The notes beneath the pieces were generated by a model that made no database searches, was not told the origin of the DNA, and was given only the letters and a program-made list of their open reading frames with translations. From an uncultured Bacteroidia bacterium (GTDB lineage: Bacteria > Bacteroidota > Bacteroidia > Bacteroidales > Prolixibacteraceae), in assembly GCA_903923905.1 (NCBI GenBank), contig CAIXZH010000115.1, positions 1 through 64,000 of the forward strand: 64,000 nt of DNA. The letters run 5' to 3'. The translations under genes and the position numbers were made by a program. Within the stretch, counting starts at the first letter, position 1. The number at the start of each line of letters is the position of its first letter. This document shows, one piece after another, positions 55,178 through 64,000 of this stretch.

Positions 55178-56170
55178 ATGAGAGAGATTCTGAATTACCT
55201 TTTTGAATATAAAAGGTTAACCAAACAGGAAGCTGAAGATATCCTAACTGAAATTACCGGTGGTAAACTTACCGATGCCGAGATTGCAGCCTTTATCACG
55301 GTATTCAATATGCGTACAATCAGCATTGACGAGTTGGAAGGATTTCGGAACGCATTGCTAAAAACGGCTATTCCAGTTGATTTCTCGGGTTTTGATACTA
55401 TCGATTTATGCGGTACCGGCGGAGATGGAAAAGATACTTTCAATATTTCTACTTTGGCTGCCTTCGTAGTCGCCGGAGCAGGCGCAACAGTAGCCAAACA
55501 TGGTAATTATGCGGCTTCATCTGGTTGTGGATCATCCAATGTTATGGAGTATCTGGGTTATAAATTCTCGAATAATCATGATCGATTAAGAACCGAACTG
55601 GATCAATGTGGAATTACGTTTCTGCACGCTCCGCTATTTAATCCTGCGATGAAAAATGTCGCTTCGGTTCGCCGGGCTTTGAGACTCAAGACTTTTTTTA
55701 ATATGCTTGGTCCAATGGTGAATCCCAGCAGACCTCAAAATCAGGTGGTGGGAGTTTTCAGCCTGGAACTGGCCAGAATGTATAATTATCTCTACCAGAA
55801 GAGCACCGTTAATTACGCGATAATTCATAGTTTAGATGGCTATGATGAGATCTCCCTTACCAGCGATTTTAAGGTCCTTACAAATAAATCGGACAGGATT
55901 CATTCACCTGACTATTTGGGAATGAAAGCTGTTAAGGTGGAGGAATTGGCAGGCTCGGGAGATGTTCCCGGAACTGCAGCTATTTTTAAGAATATTCTGG
56001 AAGGAAGAGGAACCATTCCTCAAAATTCTGTAGTTATTTCAAATGCAGCTATGGCTCTTTCGACCTATTTCCCTCCAAAAGGGATGGAACAGTGCCTGGA
56101 AGAAGCCAAATCATCTTTGAGTGGAGGAAAGGCACTGAACGTTTTTACAAAATTAATTTCCCTTCAATGA
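55178..56170 (+). CDS. trpD: Anthranilate phosphoribosyltransferase
   Basis: The 330-residue enzyme has the phosphoribosyl-binding motif DLCGTGGDGKDTFNIST, KHGNYAASSGCGSSNVMEYL, and a conserved LGPMVNPSRP segment. It attaches PRPP to anthranilate. Its stop overlaps the trpC start in an ATGA (56167-56170), so translation is coupled. A short purine-rich run fills the gap after trpG. Confidence 0.96.
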   Translation: MREILNYLFEYKRLTKQEAEDILTEITGGKLTDAEIAAFITVFNMRTISIDELEGFRNALLKTAIPVDFSGFDTIDLCGTGGDGKDTFNISTLAAFVVAGAGATVAKHGNYAASSGCGSSNVMEYLGYKFSNNHDRLRTELDQCGITFLHAPLFNPAMKNVASVRRALRLKTFFNMLGPMVNPSRPQNQVVGVFSLELARMYNYLYQKSTVNYAIIHSLDGYDEISLTSDFKVLTNKSDRIHSPDYLGMKAVKVEELAGSGDVPGTAAIFKNILEGRGTIPQNSVVISNAAMALSTYFPPKGMEQCLEEAKSSLSGGKALNVFTKLISLQ

Positions 56171-56958
56171 GTACTATCCTGGATGAAATCGTTTCAAATC
56201 GGCACAAAGAAGTTCTGGTGCAGAAGCACCTTATTTCTGTGACCGAAATAGCGTCTAAAACCGATTTTAGTGCTGATCGCAATTCCTTGTCTGCCCGGCT
56301 TTTAGTTCCCGGGAGTAGTGGGATAATTGCAGAATTCAAAAGAAGATCTCCTTCAATAGGGGTGATCAATGACCGGGTTGAACCGGAGATTGTTACCAAA
56401 GGATATGCAAATGCCGGTGCCTCAGGTATATCGGTGCTTACAGACAGTCGCTATTTTGGCGGGTCCATTGCAGATTTTATAGCAGCACGTACCCACAATC
56501 CTTTTATTCCAATGCTCCGAAAAGATTTTATTGTGGATGAATACCAATTATTTGAATCAAGATTTCTAAATGCTGATGTTATCTTGTTAATTGCAGCTGT
56601 TTTGAGGAAAAAGGAGATTTCCCGTTTCACCTCAATTACACATGAACTGGGAATGGAAGTTTTGCTTGAGTTACATGATGCAGGTGAAATTGATAAAATT
56701 GATAAAAATGTAGATATGATCGGGATTAACAACCGCAATCTCAAAGATTTCAAAGTAGATATGGATCGCTCACTTAAATTGCTCAGTCAACTGCCTGCTG
56801 AAGTCGTAAAAATCTCGGAAAGCGGTTTAAGTGACCCAGAAACAGTTGATTATTTGCGCAGTCGTGGCTTTAATGGTTTTCTAATGGGAGAAAATTTCAT
56901 GAAGACAGAAAATCCAACTCTTACTTGCACTAATTTTATCTCCAGGTTAAAACTTTAA
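56167..56958 (+). CDS. trpC: Indole-3-glycerol phosphate synthase
   Basis: The 263-residue TIM barrel closes CdRP to indole-glycerol phosphate. IIAEFKRRSPSIG carries the substrate-binding Lys and Ser; LRKDFIVDEYQ, GINNRNLKDFKVD and KISESGLSD are other family motifs. ATG 56167 overlaps the trpD stop by 4 bp; a longer upstream frame is inside trpD and not used. Confidence 0.95.
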   Translation: MSTILDEIVSNRHKEVLVQKHLISVTEIASKTDFSADRNSLSARLLVPGSSGIIAEFKRRSPSIGVINDRVEPEIVTKGYANAGASGISVLTDSRYFGGSIADFIAARTHNPFIPMLRKDFIVDEYQLFESRFLNADVILLIAAVLRKKEISRFTSITHELGMEVLLELHDAGEIDKIDKNVDMIGINNRNLKDFKVDMDRSLKLLSQLPAEVVKISESGLSDPETVDYLRSRGFNGFLMGENFMKTENPTLTCTNFISRLKL

Positions 56959-56973
56959 ATAAATCTGGATCAG

Positions 56974-57612
56974 ATGACTCTGAAAATAAAAGTTTGCGGA
57001 ATGCGTAATCCTGAAAATATCAGGAGACTGACTAAACTCAATCCTGACTTTATTGGCTTTATCTTTCATCCGCAATCAAAACGATTTATCGGTGAACAAA
57101 TCACAGATGAAATTAAGTTGCTTATTCCGAAATCTATTCGAAAGATCGGCGTTTTTGTGGATGAACCATTCGAAAGTCTGATTGAAAAATTCAGGATAAG
57201 CGAACTTGACATGGTGCAATTGCACGGCCATGAACTTCCTGAATATTGTCAAAGACTTAGAGATCTGCATATTTCAGTAATAAAGGCTTTTAGCATTTCA
57301 CCTGAATTCGATTTTGGGAGTGTTCAGCCTTATGAAAATGCCTGTGATTACTACCTTTTCGATACAGCGGGAGTTTTGAGTGGTGGAAACGGTCTAAAGT
57401 TTGACTGGAAGAGGCTGAAGCAGTATCAGGGGACCAAACCTTTTTTTTTAAGTGGAGGAATTCATCTATCCGATATACCGAACATTAAAAGCTTAGTCCA
57501 CGAGAAACTGTATGCGGTTGATGTTAACAGCGGATTTGAGGCAGAACCTGGGATGAAGGATATTTTGCAACTTAAATCGTTTATTAATGATTTAAGAAAT
57601 AATCAAATTTAA
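56974..57612 (+). CDS. trpF: Phosphoribosylanthranilate isomerase
   Basis: The 212-residue TIM barrel starts KIKVCGMRNPENI (catalytic Cys in KVCG). FIFHPQSKRFI, MVQLHGHELPEYC and the Asp in LFDTAG are further motifs. It lies 15 bp after trpC and 10 bp before trpB. Confidence 0.94.
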   Translation: MTLKIKVCGMRNPENIRRLTKLNPDFIGFIFHPQSKRFIGEQITDEIKLLIPKSIRKIGVFVDEPFESLIEKFRISELDMVQLHGHELPEYCQRLRDLHISVIKAFSISPEFDFGSVQPYENACDYYLFDTAGVLSGGNGLKFDWKRLKQYQGTKPFFLSGGIHLSDIPNIKSLVHEKLYAVDVNSGFEAEPGMKDILQLKSFINDLRNNQI

Positions 57613-57622
57613 AATCAATATA

Positions 57623-58810
57623 ATGAATTATCAATCTGACAATAAGGGGTATTATGGCACTTTTGGGGGTGCCTTTATTCCCGAGATGATGTATCAAAAT
57701 ATCAACCAACTGCAAAATTGCTATTTGGAGATTATCGAAAGCAGTACATTCAAACAGGAATTCAGACAGTTGCTTGAAGATTATGCAGGAAGACCTTCGC
57801 CACTCTATTATTCCGATCGTCTCTCCGAACACTACAATACACACATTTACCTAAAGCGGGAAGATCTGAATCATACAGGTTCCCATAAAATCAACAATAC
57901 AATCGGTCAGATTCTGCTGGCCAAAAGATTAGGAAAAACGCGGATTATTGCGGAAACAGGTGCCGGTCAGCACGGTGTTGCCACTGCAACTGTTTGTGCA
58001 AGGGCCGGACTGGAGTGCATCGTTTATATGGGAGAGGTAGATGTTGCCAGGCAATCACCTAATGTTGAGAAGATGAAGATGCTTGGTGCAGAGGTCCGGT
58101 CAGTTCAAAGCGGGAGTAAAACGCTTAAAGATGCCACCAATGAGGCGATCCGTGACTGGATTAACAACCCGGTTGATACTCATTATATTATTGGTTCCGT
58201 CGTAGGTCCTCATCCATATCCCGATATGGTGGCACGGTTTCAATCGGTGATCAGTGAAGAGATCAGAGTTCAGTTGAAAGCTAAGACCGGTCGGGAGACA
58301 CCGGATTATGTAATCGCCTGTGTTGGGGGAGGGAGTAATGCCGCCGGAGCTTTTTACCATTTTCTGAATGATCCGGATGTTAAGTTGATAGCTGTTGAGG
58401 CTGCCGGGAAAGGAGTTGCATCCGGGGAATCAGCAGCTACCACCCAACTCGGCCGACCCGGTGTTTTGCATGGGAGCCGCAGTCTGCTGATGCAGACTGC
58501 AGATGGGCAGGTTATCGAACCTTATTCAATTTCCGCAGGACTCGATTATCCAGGAATCGGGCCAATGCATGCCAATCTGTTTATAACCAAAAGAGCACAA
58601 TTTCTGAGTGCTACAGATGACGAAGCATTAAAGGCAGCATTATATCTTTCGCAAAAAGAAGGAATCATTCCGGCACTTGAATCGGCACATGCATTAGCTG
58701 CACTTGAAATGATTGAGTTCAAACCTGACGAAATAATAGTGGTAAATATTTCAGGACGTGGCGATAAGGATATGGAAACCTATCTGAAATATTACCAATC
58801 CCTTAAATAA
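57623..58810 (+). CDS. trpB: Tryptophan synthase beta subunit
   Basis: The 395-residue PLP enzyme has the Lys of LNHTGSHKINNT as the cofactor lysine, ETGAGQHGVATATVCA as the substrate loop, and CVGGGSNAAGAFYHF for phosphate binding. It is a standard TrpB1 type that works with TrpA. In this operon trpB lies between trpF and trpA. Confidence 0.96.
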   Translation: MNYQSDNKGYYGTFGGAFIPEMMYQNINQLQNCYLEIIESSTFKQEFRQLLEDYAGRPSPLYYSDRLSEHYNTHIYLKREDLNHTGSHKINNTIGQILLAKRLGKTRIIAETGAGQHGVATATVCARAGLECIVYMGEVDVARQSPNVEKMKMLGAEVRSVQSGSKTLKDATNEAIRDWINNPVDTHYIIGSVVGPHPYPDMVARFQSVISEEIRVQLKAKTGRETPDYVIACVGGGSNAAGAFYHFLNDPDVKLIAVEAAGKGVASGESAATTQLGRPGVLHGSRSLLMQTADGQVIEPYSISAGLDYPGIGPMHANLFITKRAQFLSATDDEALKAALYLSQKEGIIPALESAHALAALEMIEFKPDEIIVVNISGRGDKDMETYLKYYQSLK

Positions 58811-58861
58811 TTTTTTCATTTTCAGCCGTTACCGGCATCAGTATGTCAAAATCAATTAATC

Positions 58862-59635
58862 ATGGAAAATCGAATTATATCACTTTTTCAAAGAAAAGAC
58901 AAAAATATACTATCTGTGTATTTCACTGCGGGATACCCAAATCTGAATGATACACAAGCGATTATCTCTCAACTGGAGCTCAATGGGGCGGATCTGATTG
59001 AAATTGGAATGCCTTTTTCCGATCCTGTGGCCGATGGTCTGGTGATTCAGCAAAGCTCCGAAATTGCATTAAAGAATGGAATGACTATTCATCTGTTATT
59101 TCAGCAATTGAAAGAGATCCGGAAGAGTGTTTCAATTCCATTGATCTTAATGGGATACCTTAATCCGGTAATGCAATATGGGATCGAGAATTTTTGTAAG
59201 CAGTGCAGTGAAACCGGAATTGATGGAACGATTATACCAGATCTTCCACTGGAGATTTATGAAGCAGAATACAAAGTTTATTTTGAAAAAAATTCTTTGA
59301 GTAATATCTTCTTAATTACACCGCAAACGCCGGAAGAGAGGATCAGGAAAATTGATGCTTGCTCCAAAGGATTCATTTATATGGTCTCCTCCTCATCAAC
59401 TACGGGGGCGAAAGAATCAGTCGGCAATGAACAAATCATTTATTTCGAGCGTATTCAAAAAATGGAACTGAACTCCAAACGATTAATTGGATTTGGAATC
59501 TCAGATATGGCTTCATTTGAAAGAGCTTCAAACTACGCTAATGGGGCAATAATTGGCAGTGCTTTTATAACAGCCTTGTCTGGAGAACCATCCCTGGAAA
59601 GAAATGTCTTAACATTTATGCAGAAGTTTCAATAA
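58862..59635 (+). CDS. trpA: Tryptophan synthase alpha subunit
   Basis: The 257-residue TIM barrel has the catalytic Glu in LIEIGMPFSDPVADG, Asp in GTIIPDLPLEIYE, and FLITPQTPEERI, with SSSSTTGAK as the mobile loop. It closes the operon. A weak AT-rich inverted repeat (around 59631-59659) follows it, but no convincing terminator. Confidence 0.95.
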   Translation: MENRIISLFQRKDKNILSVYFTAGYPNLNDTQAIISQLELNGADLIEIGMPFSDPVADGLVIQQSSEIALKNGMTIHLLFQQLKEIRKSVSIPLILMGYLNPVMQYGIENFCKQCSETGIDGTIIPDLPLEIYEAEYKVYFEKNSLSNIFLITPQTPEERIRKIDACSKGFIYMVSSSSTTGAKESVGNEQIIYFERIQKMELNSKRLIGFGISDMASFERASNYANGAIIGSAFITALSGEPSLERNVLTFMQKFQ

Positions 59636-59684
59636 AACAGATATATTATGAGTTTTATTCAATAGGTAATTTTATAAATAAAGT

Positions 59685-59692
59685 TACATTTG
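59685..59692 (+). promoter_or_regulatory. Possible -7 promoter box for the S46 peptidase
   Basis: TACATTTG (TAnnTTTG) lies about 140 bp before the ATG. It would imply a long 5' UTR; no ORF or known motif was found in it. Confidence 0.35.
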
Positions 59693-59830
59693 CCGCAAAA
59701 TTAAATTAAGACAAATCCACTTGATTCGCGTTTATGAACATTGCAGAATAAACGCCTGGTGAGGATCTGGAAAATACTGAATATTTCAATTCCTTAGTCC
59801 TTATATTGATCATTAATAAATAATATCCTA

Positions 59831-61981
59831 ATGAAGAACAGTTTTATCGCACTCCTTGTTTTTGTAGTTGTTTTAACAATTAAAGCTCAAGCCGATGAGG
59901 GAATGTGGCTTCCTTCGCTTGTTGGGAAGTTGAATATCCAGAAGATGACTTCATTAGGATGTAAACTGACTGCTGAACAAATTTACAGCATTAATCACTC
60001 AAGTTTAAAGGATGCTGTTGTAGCCCTTGACCATGGCTCATGCACAGCGGAAATAATTTCAGCCGACGGGTTACTTTTAACTAATCACCATTGTGGATTT
60101 GGAGAAATTCAGGCCCACAGTTCCGTTGAGCATGATTATCTTCGGGATGGTTTCTGGGCGATGAAACGTGAAGATGAGCTCTCAAATCCGGGTAAGACAG
60201 TGACTTTTCTGATTAGGATGGAGGATGTTACCGACCAGGTGCTTAAAAATGTTACCGCTGACATGGATGATCAAACCCGTACAGCCAAAGTGCGAGAGGC
60301 AGCTGCAAAAATTGAGAAAGAAGCTAAAGGCGAATCGGGTTACGAAACGCGTGTCAGAAGTCTTTTCGAATCAAATAAATACTTCCTTTTTGTATCTCAA
60401 ACATTTAAAGACATTAGGCTGGTAGGAACTCCACCACAGTCAATTGGAAAATTTGGCGGAGAAACTGACAACTGGATGTGGCCCCGCCATACCGGCGATT
60501 TTTCCATGTTCCGGGTATATTGTGCTCCTGATGGTAAACCTGCTGAATATTCCAAACAAAATGTTCCTTTCCACCCTAAATATTTCCTCCCTATTTCATT
60601 AAAGGGAATCGATAAAAATGACTTTACCATGGTTATGGGATATCCCGGTACTACCACCCGTTACCGGACATCCAATGAAGTAAAGTATACGATGGAAGTT
60701 GTAAATGAGGTGCGGATAGCCGCAAGGGAAGTCAAACTTGACATTATCAAGGATTATATGGCTACCAGTCAGAAAGCCAGGATACAATATGCTTCCAAAT
60801 TTGCCAGAAGTTCAAACTATTATAAGTATTCAATAGGACAGAACAAAGGGCTTACAGCGCTTAATATAATCGGGAAGAAACAGGATATTGAAAAAGATTT
60901 TCTGAGATGGGCGAACGAGACTCCTGAGAGAAAAGCCAAATATGGTAGTGCTCTTGATACAATAAATATGGCATTTACAAGCCGGGATGAAAAAATTGCT
61001 TTGGAATATTCCCGCGAGGCATTGCTCAGGGGGGCCGAAATCTTCGCTTTCGCAGCAAAGGCCTCTTCACTCGATGAGGCTTTGAAAGGTACCGATAAGG
61101 ATAAAATTAAATCCGCAGTCACTGAACTAAGGGGGTCACTGGATGAGTATTTTAAAGATTATGATTCAAGTACCGATCAAAAAATTGTCGCTTCTTTGTT
61201 GAAATTATATTCCCAAAAGGTTAATTCAAAATATATTCCAGGTTTTATCGCTGAGATAGAATCAAAATTCAGAGGAGATTTTAATGCCTATGCCCGGAAA
61301 TTGTTTGCAAAAACAATTTTTGCTGATCAGGCAAGATTGGAATCCTTTCTGAATAAACCAAGCAGTAAAGTGCTGGATAAGGATATGGCTTTCACTGCAA
61401 TGCGTTCGATGTTTGAAACAATGAATACGATTTCTCATGATCTTAGCAAGACAACTTCCAAACTTGAAAAAGCCAGAAGATTATTTGTGGCCGGTCTGAA
61501 TGAAATGAACAAAGACAAATCAGTTTATCCCGATGCGAATTCCACCATGCGACTGACCTATGGCACTGTTGATGGATATGTGCCTCATGATGCCACATAT
61601 TATAGTTACTTTACTACTCTGAAAGGATATGTAGAGAAGGGGATCAGCGGAGATGTCGATTTCGATTTTCCACAAAAGTTGGTCGATATGTACAATGCCA
61701 AAGACTTCGGGCCATACGCAGATAAGGATGGCTCAATACATACCTGTTTTACTTCAAATAATGATATTACAGGTGGAAACTCAGGGAGCCCGGTTATTAA
61801 CGGAAATGGAGAACTGGTTGGTATTGCATTTGACGGCAATTGGGAGGCCATGAGTTGCGATATAGCTTATGAGCCCGATTTACAAAAGTGTATTTGTGTA
61901 GATATCCGGTTTGTTTTATGGACTATCGATAAATTTGCAGGTGCAGGTCAGCTGGTGAATGAGATGAAACTGATCCGCTAA
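59831..61981 (+). CDS. S46-family dipeptidyl-peptidase, DPP7-type
   Basis: The 716-residue protein has a signal peptide (about residues 1-20) and mature start DEGMWLPSLVGKLN, typical of S46. The triad is His86 (TNHHCGFG), Asp223 (HTGDFSMFR) and Ser651 (GGNSGSPV). The residue 18 after Ser651 is Gly669; as I recall, Gly here gives DPP7-like preference for hydrophobic P1 residues, while DPP11 has Arg. It trims dipeptides in the periplasm for amino-acid feeding. Confidence 0.93.
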   Translation: MKNSFIALLVFVVVLTIKAQADEGMWLPSLVGKLNIQKMTSLGCKLTAEQIYSINHSSLKDAVVALDHGSCTAEIISADGLLLTNHHCGFGEIQAHSSVEHDYLRDGFWAMKREDELSNPGKTVTFLIRMEDVTDQVLKNVTADMDDQTRTAKVREAAAKIEKEAKGESGYETRVRSLFESNKYFLFVSQTFKDIRLVGTPPQSIGKFGGETDNWMWPRHTGDFSMFRVYCAPDGKPAEYSKQNVPFHPKYFLPISLKGIDKNDFTMVMGYPGTTTRYRTSNEVKYTMEVVNEVRIAAREVKLDIIKDYMATSQKARIQYASKFARSSNYYKYSIGQNKGLTALNIIGKKQDIEKDFLRWANETPERKAKYGSALDTINMAFTSRDEKIALEYSREALLRGAEIFAFAAKASSLDEALKGTDKDKIKSAVTELRGSLDEYFKDYDSSTDQKIVASLLKLYSQKVNSKYIPGFIAEIESKFRGDFNAYARKLFAKTIFADQARLESFLNKPSSKVLDKDMAFTAMRSMFETMNTISHDLSKTTSKLEKARRLFVAGLNEMNKDKSVYPDANSTMRLTYGTVDGYVPHDATYYSYFTTLKGYVEKGISGDVDFDFPQKLVDMYNAKDFGPYADKDGSIHTCFTSNNDITGGNSGSPVINGNGELVGIAFDGNWEAMSCDIAYEPDLQKCICVDIRFVLWTIDKFAGAGQLVNEMKLIR

Positions 61982-62063
61982 CCAGGTCGACCATAAAATG
62001 AAATTGAAATTCTGGTAAATTGTTGAAAAGGATAATTTACCAATAAATAAAACTAATTCTAAT

Positions 62064-62098
62064 GAAAGACCGGCAAATCAACCGGTCTTTCAATTTTT
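62064..62098 (+). terminator. Intrinsic terminator after the S46 gene
   Basis: A perfect 10-bp stem (GAAAGACCGG / CCGGTCTTTC, 8-base loop) is followed by AATTTTT. It ends 11 bp before rnhA, so rnhA must have its own promoter or depend on readthrough. Confidence 0.85.
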
Positions 62099-62108
62099 AT
62101 TTAAAAGA

Positions 62109-62582
62109 ATGGGACAACAGGAATTACCCGAAATCACTATTTATACTGATGGAGCTGCGCGTGGAAACCCCGGTCCGGGAGGGTATGGTGTTGTCTTAAT
62201 GTCGGGATCACATCGGAGAGAACTGTCACAGGGATTTCAGCTAACCACCAATAACCGGATGGAGTTAATGGCAGCCATTGTAGGGCTTGAAGCACTTAAG
62301 GTTATCCCTAGCCTGGTTACAATCTATACTGATTCAAAATATGTTGCCGATTCAGTTGAGAAAGGCTGGATATTTAACTGGGTAAAAATCCGTTTTAAGG
62401 GGAAGAAAAACAGTGATCTCTGGAAAAGATTTTTGGAAGTATACAGAAGGCATCGCGTAAGATTCATTTGGGTAAAAGGTCATGCAAGCATTCCTGAGAA
62501 TGAACGATGCGATCAGTTGGCAGTTGAAGCTTCTTTACAGCTTATTTTATTGGATGATTCTGGATATCAACCTGATAAATAA
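62109..62582 (+). CDS. rnhA: Ribonuclease HI
   Basis: The 157-residue enzyme shows IYTDGAARGNPGPGGYGVVL with catalytic Asp14, then Glu52 (NNRMELMAA), Asp75 (YTDSKYV) and Asp135 (NERCDQLA), plus His125 (KGHA). It cuts RNA in RNA-DNA hybrids. The window thus carries both RNase H types. Confidence 0.95.
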   Translation: MGQQELPEITIYTDGAARGNPGPGGYGVVLMSGSHRRELSQGFQLTTNNRMELMAAIVGLEALKVIPSLVTIYTDSKYVADSVEKGWIFNWVKIRFKGKKNSDLWKRFLEVYRRHRVRFIWVKGHASIPENERCDQLAVEASLQLILLDDSGYQPDK

Positions 62583-62617
62583 AAAATTATTCGTTTTATT
62601 TATTTCACTAAATGAAA

Positions 62618-62625
62618 TACATTTG
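62618..62625 (+). promoter_or_regulatory. -7 promoter box for waaA
   Basis: TACATTTG (TAnnTTTG) ends 20 bases before the waaA ATG. Confidence 0.5.
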
Positions 62626-62645
62626 TCTGGCAAAATCTATATAAA

Positions 62646-63875
62646 ATGAGGTGGCTTTATAACTTAGGAATATTTGGATATTACCTGTTGGTTAAGATCG
62701 TTTCGATACGAAACGAAAAAGCCCGAAAATGGATCGCTGGTCGCAAAGATATCTTCAAGAGGTTACGAGAAACGATTATCCCCGGTGAACCAATTTTATG
62801 GTTTCATGCTTCCTCTCTTGGAGAATTTGAGCAAGGAATGCCTGTTATCGAGGCGATTAGAAATCTTTCTCCTGAATACAAGATTTTACTCACTTTTTTC
62901 TCTCCTTCGGGATACGAGTTGCGAAAAAACTATTCCTACGCAGATTATGTTTTTTATCTCCCCCTGGACACCAAAAAAAATGCCATTCAGTTTATTGATA
63001 TTGTCCGTCCCCAAAAAGTCTTTTTTATCAAATATGAGTTTTGGTACAACTTCCTGTCTCAATTAAAAGAAGAGGGAATTCCCACCTATATTTTTTCTGC
63101 ACTTTTTCGTCCATCCCAGGTTTTTTTTAAACCTTGGGGTAAATGGTATCTCAAGGCAATTGCTACTTACGAGCATATTTTTGTGCAAAATCAGGAATCA
63201 TTTGATATCCTTCATAAATTTGGGTTCAATAATGTTTCTATCTCTGGAGATACCCGTTTGGATCGGGTAGGTGAAATTGCAGATGCTGCACCCAGATTAG
63301 AAAAGCTCGAAATATTTTGTGGTGATCAAAAGGCAATCATAGCCGGAAGCACCTGGAAGGAAGACGAGGATCGCTTTATCCCTTTTGTAAATAAGAGTTC
63401 TGCGGGTTTAAAATTCGTTATTGCCCCTCACGAAGTGACTCCTCAAACGCTGGAACGAATTTGCAATGCCCTGGAAAAAAACTTCGCCTTTTATTCCTCC
63501 GCATCCAACCTGGAGTTGTCCAAAGCCGATGTCCTGATTGTTGATGGCTATGGTTATCTTAATTCTATTTACCGTTATGGAATGTTGGCATATATAGGGG
63601 GTGGTTTTACCTCTGGAATTCACAGTATCCTTGAGCCCGCAGTATATGGAATCCCGGTGATTTTCGGCCCCGACTATCATAAATTTCAGGAAGCATACGA
63701 TATGCTGAGATTAGGAGCTGCAAGCTGTATAAATGATTCTGCAGATCTTGAGGCACAAATTGAGAGTTTCCGCTTAAACCCGGAAAAGCTTCTCAAGGCA
63801 TCGAATATAGCCTGCAGCTATGTCAATAAAAACCGTGGTGCATCAAAAGAGATTGTGAAATACCTGTTTCATTAA
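62646..63875 (+). CDS. waaA: 3-deoxy-D-manno-octulosonic-acid (Kdo) transferase
   Basis: The 409-residue GT-B glycosyltransferase adds Kdo to lipid A precursor on the inner-membrane face. An N-terminal hydrophobic stretch (residues 3-18) anchors it. IPGEPILWFHASSLGEFEQG, FFIKYEFWYNFL and SGDTRLDRV are in the N-terminal half; YIGGGFTSGIHSILEPAVYG near residues 317-336 is the donor site. A CT-rich repeat follows it. Confidence 0.95.
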   Translation: MRWLYNLGIFGYYLLVKIVSIRNEKARKWIAGRKDIFKRLRETIIPGEPILWFHASSLGEFEQGMPVIEAIRNLSPEYKILLTFFSPSGYELRKNYSYADYVFYLPLDTKKNAIQFIDIVRPQKVFFIKYEFWYNFLSQLKEEGIPTYIFSALFRPSQVFFKPWGKWYLKAIATYEHIFVQNQESFDILHKFGFNNVSISGDTRLDRVGEIADAAPRLEKLEIFCGDQKAIIAGSTWKEDEDRFIPFVNKSSAGLKFVIAPHEVTPQTLERICNALEKNFAFYSSASNLELSKADVLIVDGYGYLNSIYRYGMLAYIGGGFTSGIHSILEPAVYGIPVIFGPDYHKFQEAYDMLRLGAASCINDSADLEAQIESFRLNPEKLLKASNIACSYVNKNRGASKEIVKYLFH

Positions 63876-63882
63876 TCAATAC

Positions 63883-63911
63883 CTCTCAGTCTCTCCTTCT
63901 CTCCCTCTCCT
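63883..63911. repeat. CT-rich low-complexity repeat
   Basis: CTCTCAGTCTCTCC followed by further CTCTCC-like units, closely like the pair after sixA (27551-27592). Both occur just past a stop codon. Confidence 0.55.
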
Positions 63912-64000
63912 TAGATCGGAATGGCTTAATGTCTTGTAATCTTTACATTCCGGAAAAATCAGATATTTTTAAAAATTATTTTTTTGTAAACATTTTTCAA

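Overview
The window comes from a chromosome of a Bacteroidota bacterium, probably a free-living or environmental member near the Bacteroidales/Marinilabiliales; the exact family cannot be fixed by reading. The signs are a SusC/SusD pair, a PorP/SprF-family protein, serine palmitoyltransferase, an S46 dipeptidyl-peptidase, sigma-54 next to asnS, AT-rich spacers, and repeated matches to the Bacteroidota -7 promoter box TAnnTTTG just upstream of genes. I saw no rRNA, tRNA or CRISPR array.

Layout. 1-5.9 kb: the 3' part of a ROK gene, then a SusC/SusD pair in which susC carries an in-frame TGA where the family normally has Trp. 6.0-10.9 kb: a decayed universal stress protein gene, a slipin, a cytidylate-kinase-like protein, a TPR protein and hypotheticals. 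10.9-16.2 kb: a secreted PNGase F-like protein fused to a GLPGLI-like domain, cobB-rnhB, and a likely sphingolipid pair (spt plus a short-chain reductase). 16.2-20.9 kb: a phosphate block with Pit transporter, DUF47 partner, a membrane-anchored PhoU-like protein and a PhoR/PhoB-like two-component pair. 21-34.2 kb: housekeeping genes (rpoN, asnS, aldo-keto reductase, glk, sixA, osmC-like, ribE, M19 dipeptidase, a DUF2975/HTH pair, an HU-CCDC81/SPOR protein, galE, rfbB). 34.2-42.0 kb: a lone Y1 transposase, membrane proteins, ppk1, a large TPR protein and a PorP/SprF protein.

42.4-52.3 kb is the accessory core. A minus-strand operon encodes a C39-peptidase ABC exporter, an HlyD adaptor and an ATP-grasp peptide ligase. 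A divergent 76-residue peptide with a clear double-glycine leader is the likely substrate. It is followed by a secreted TPR-CHAT (caspase-like) protease, which faces a convergent ECF sigma factor / membrane TPR anti-sigma pair. I read this as a candidate RiPP (graspetide-like) export locus that may be joined to a protease-controlled sigma switch. The TPR-CHAT plus sigma plus anti-sigma set resembles the Craspase (type III-E) output module but has no CRISPR.

52.7-59.6 kb is a complete trpEGDCFBA operon preceded by two complete transcription attenuators in tandem, each with its own Trp-codon leader peptide, competing hairpins and terminator. 59.8-64 kb: an S46 (DPP7-type) peptidase, rnhA and waaA.

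Limits: all calls come from reading motifs and translations; no database search, folding program or alignment was run.
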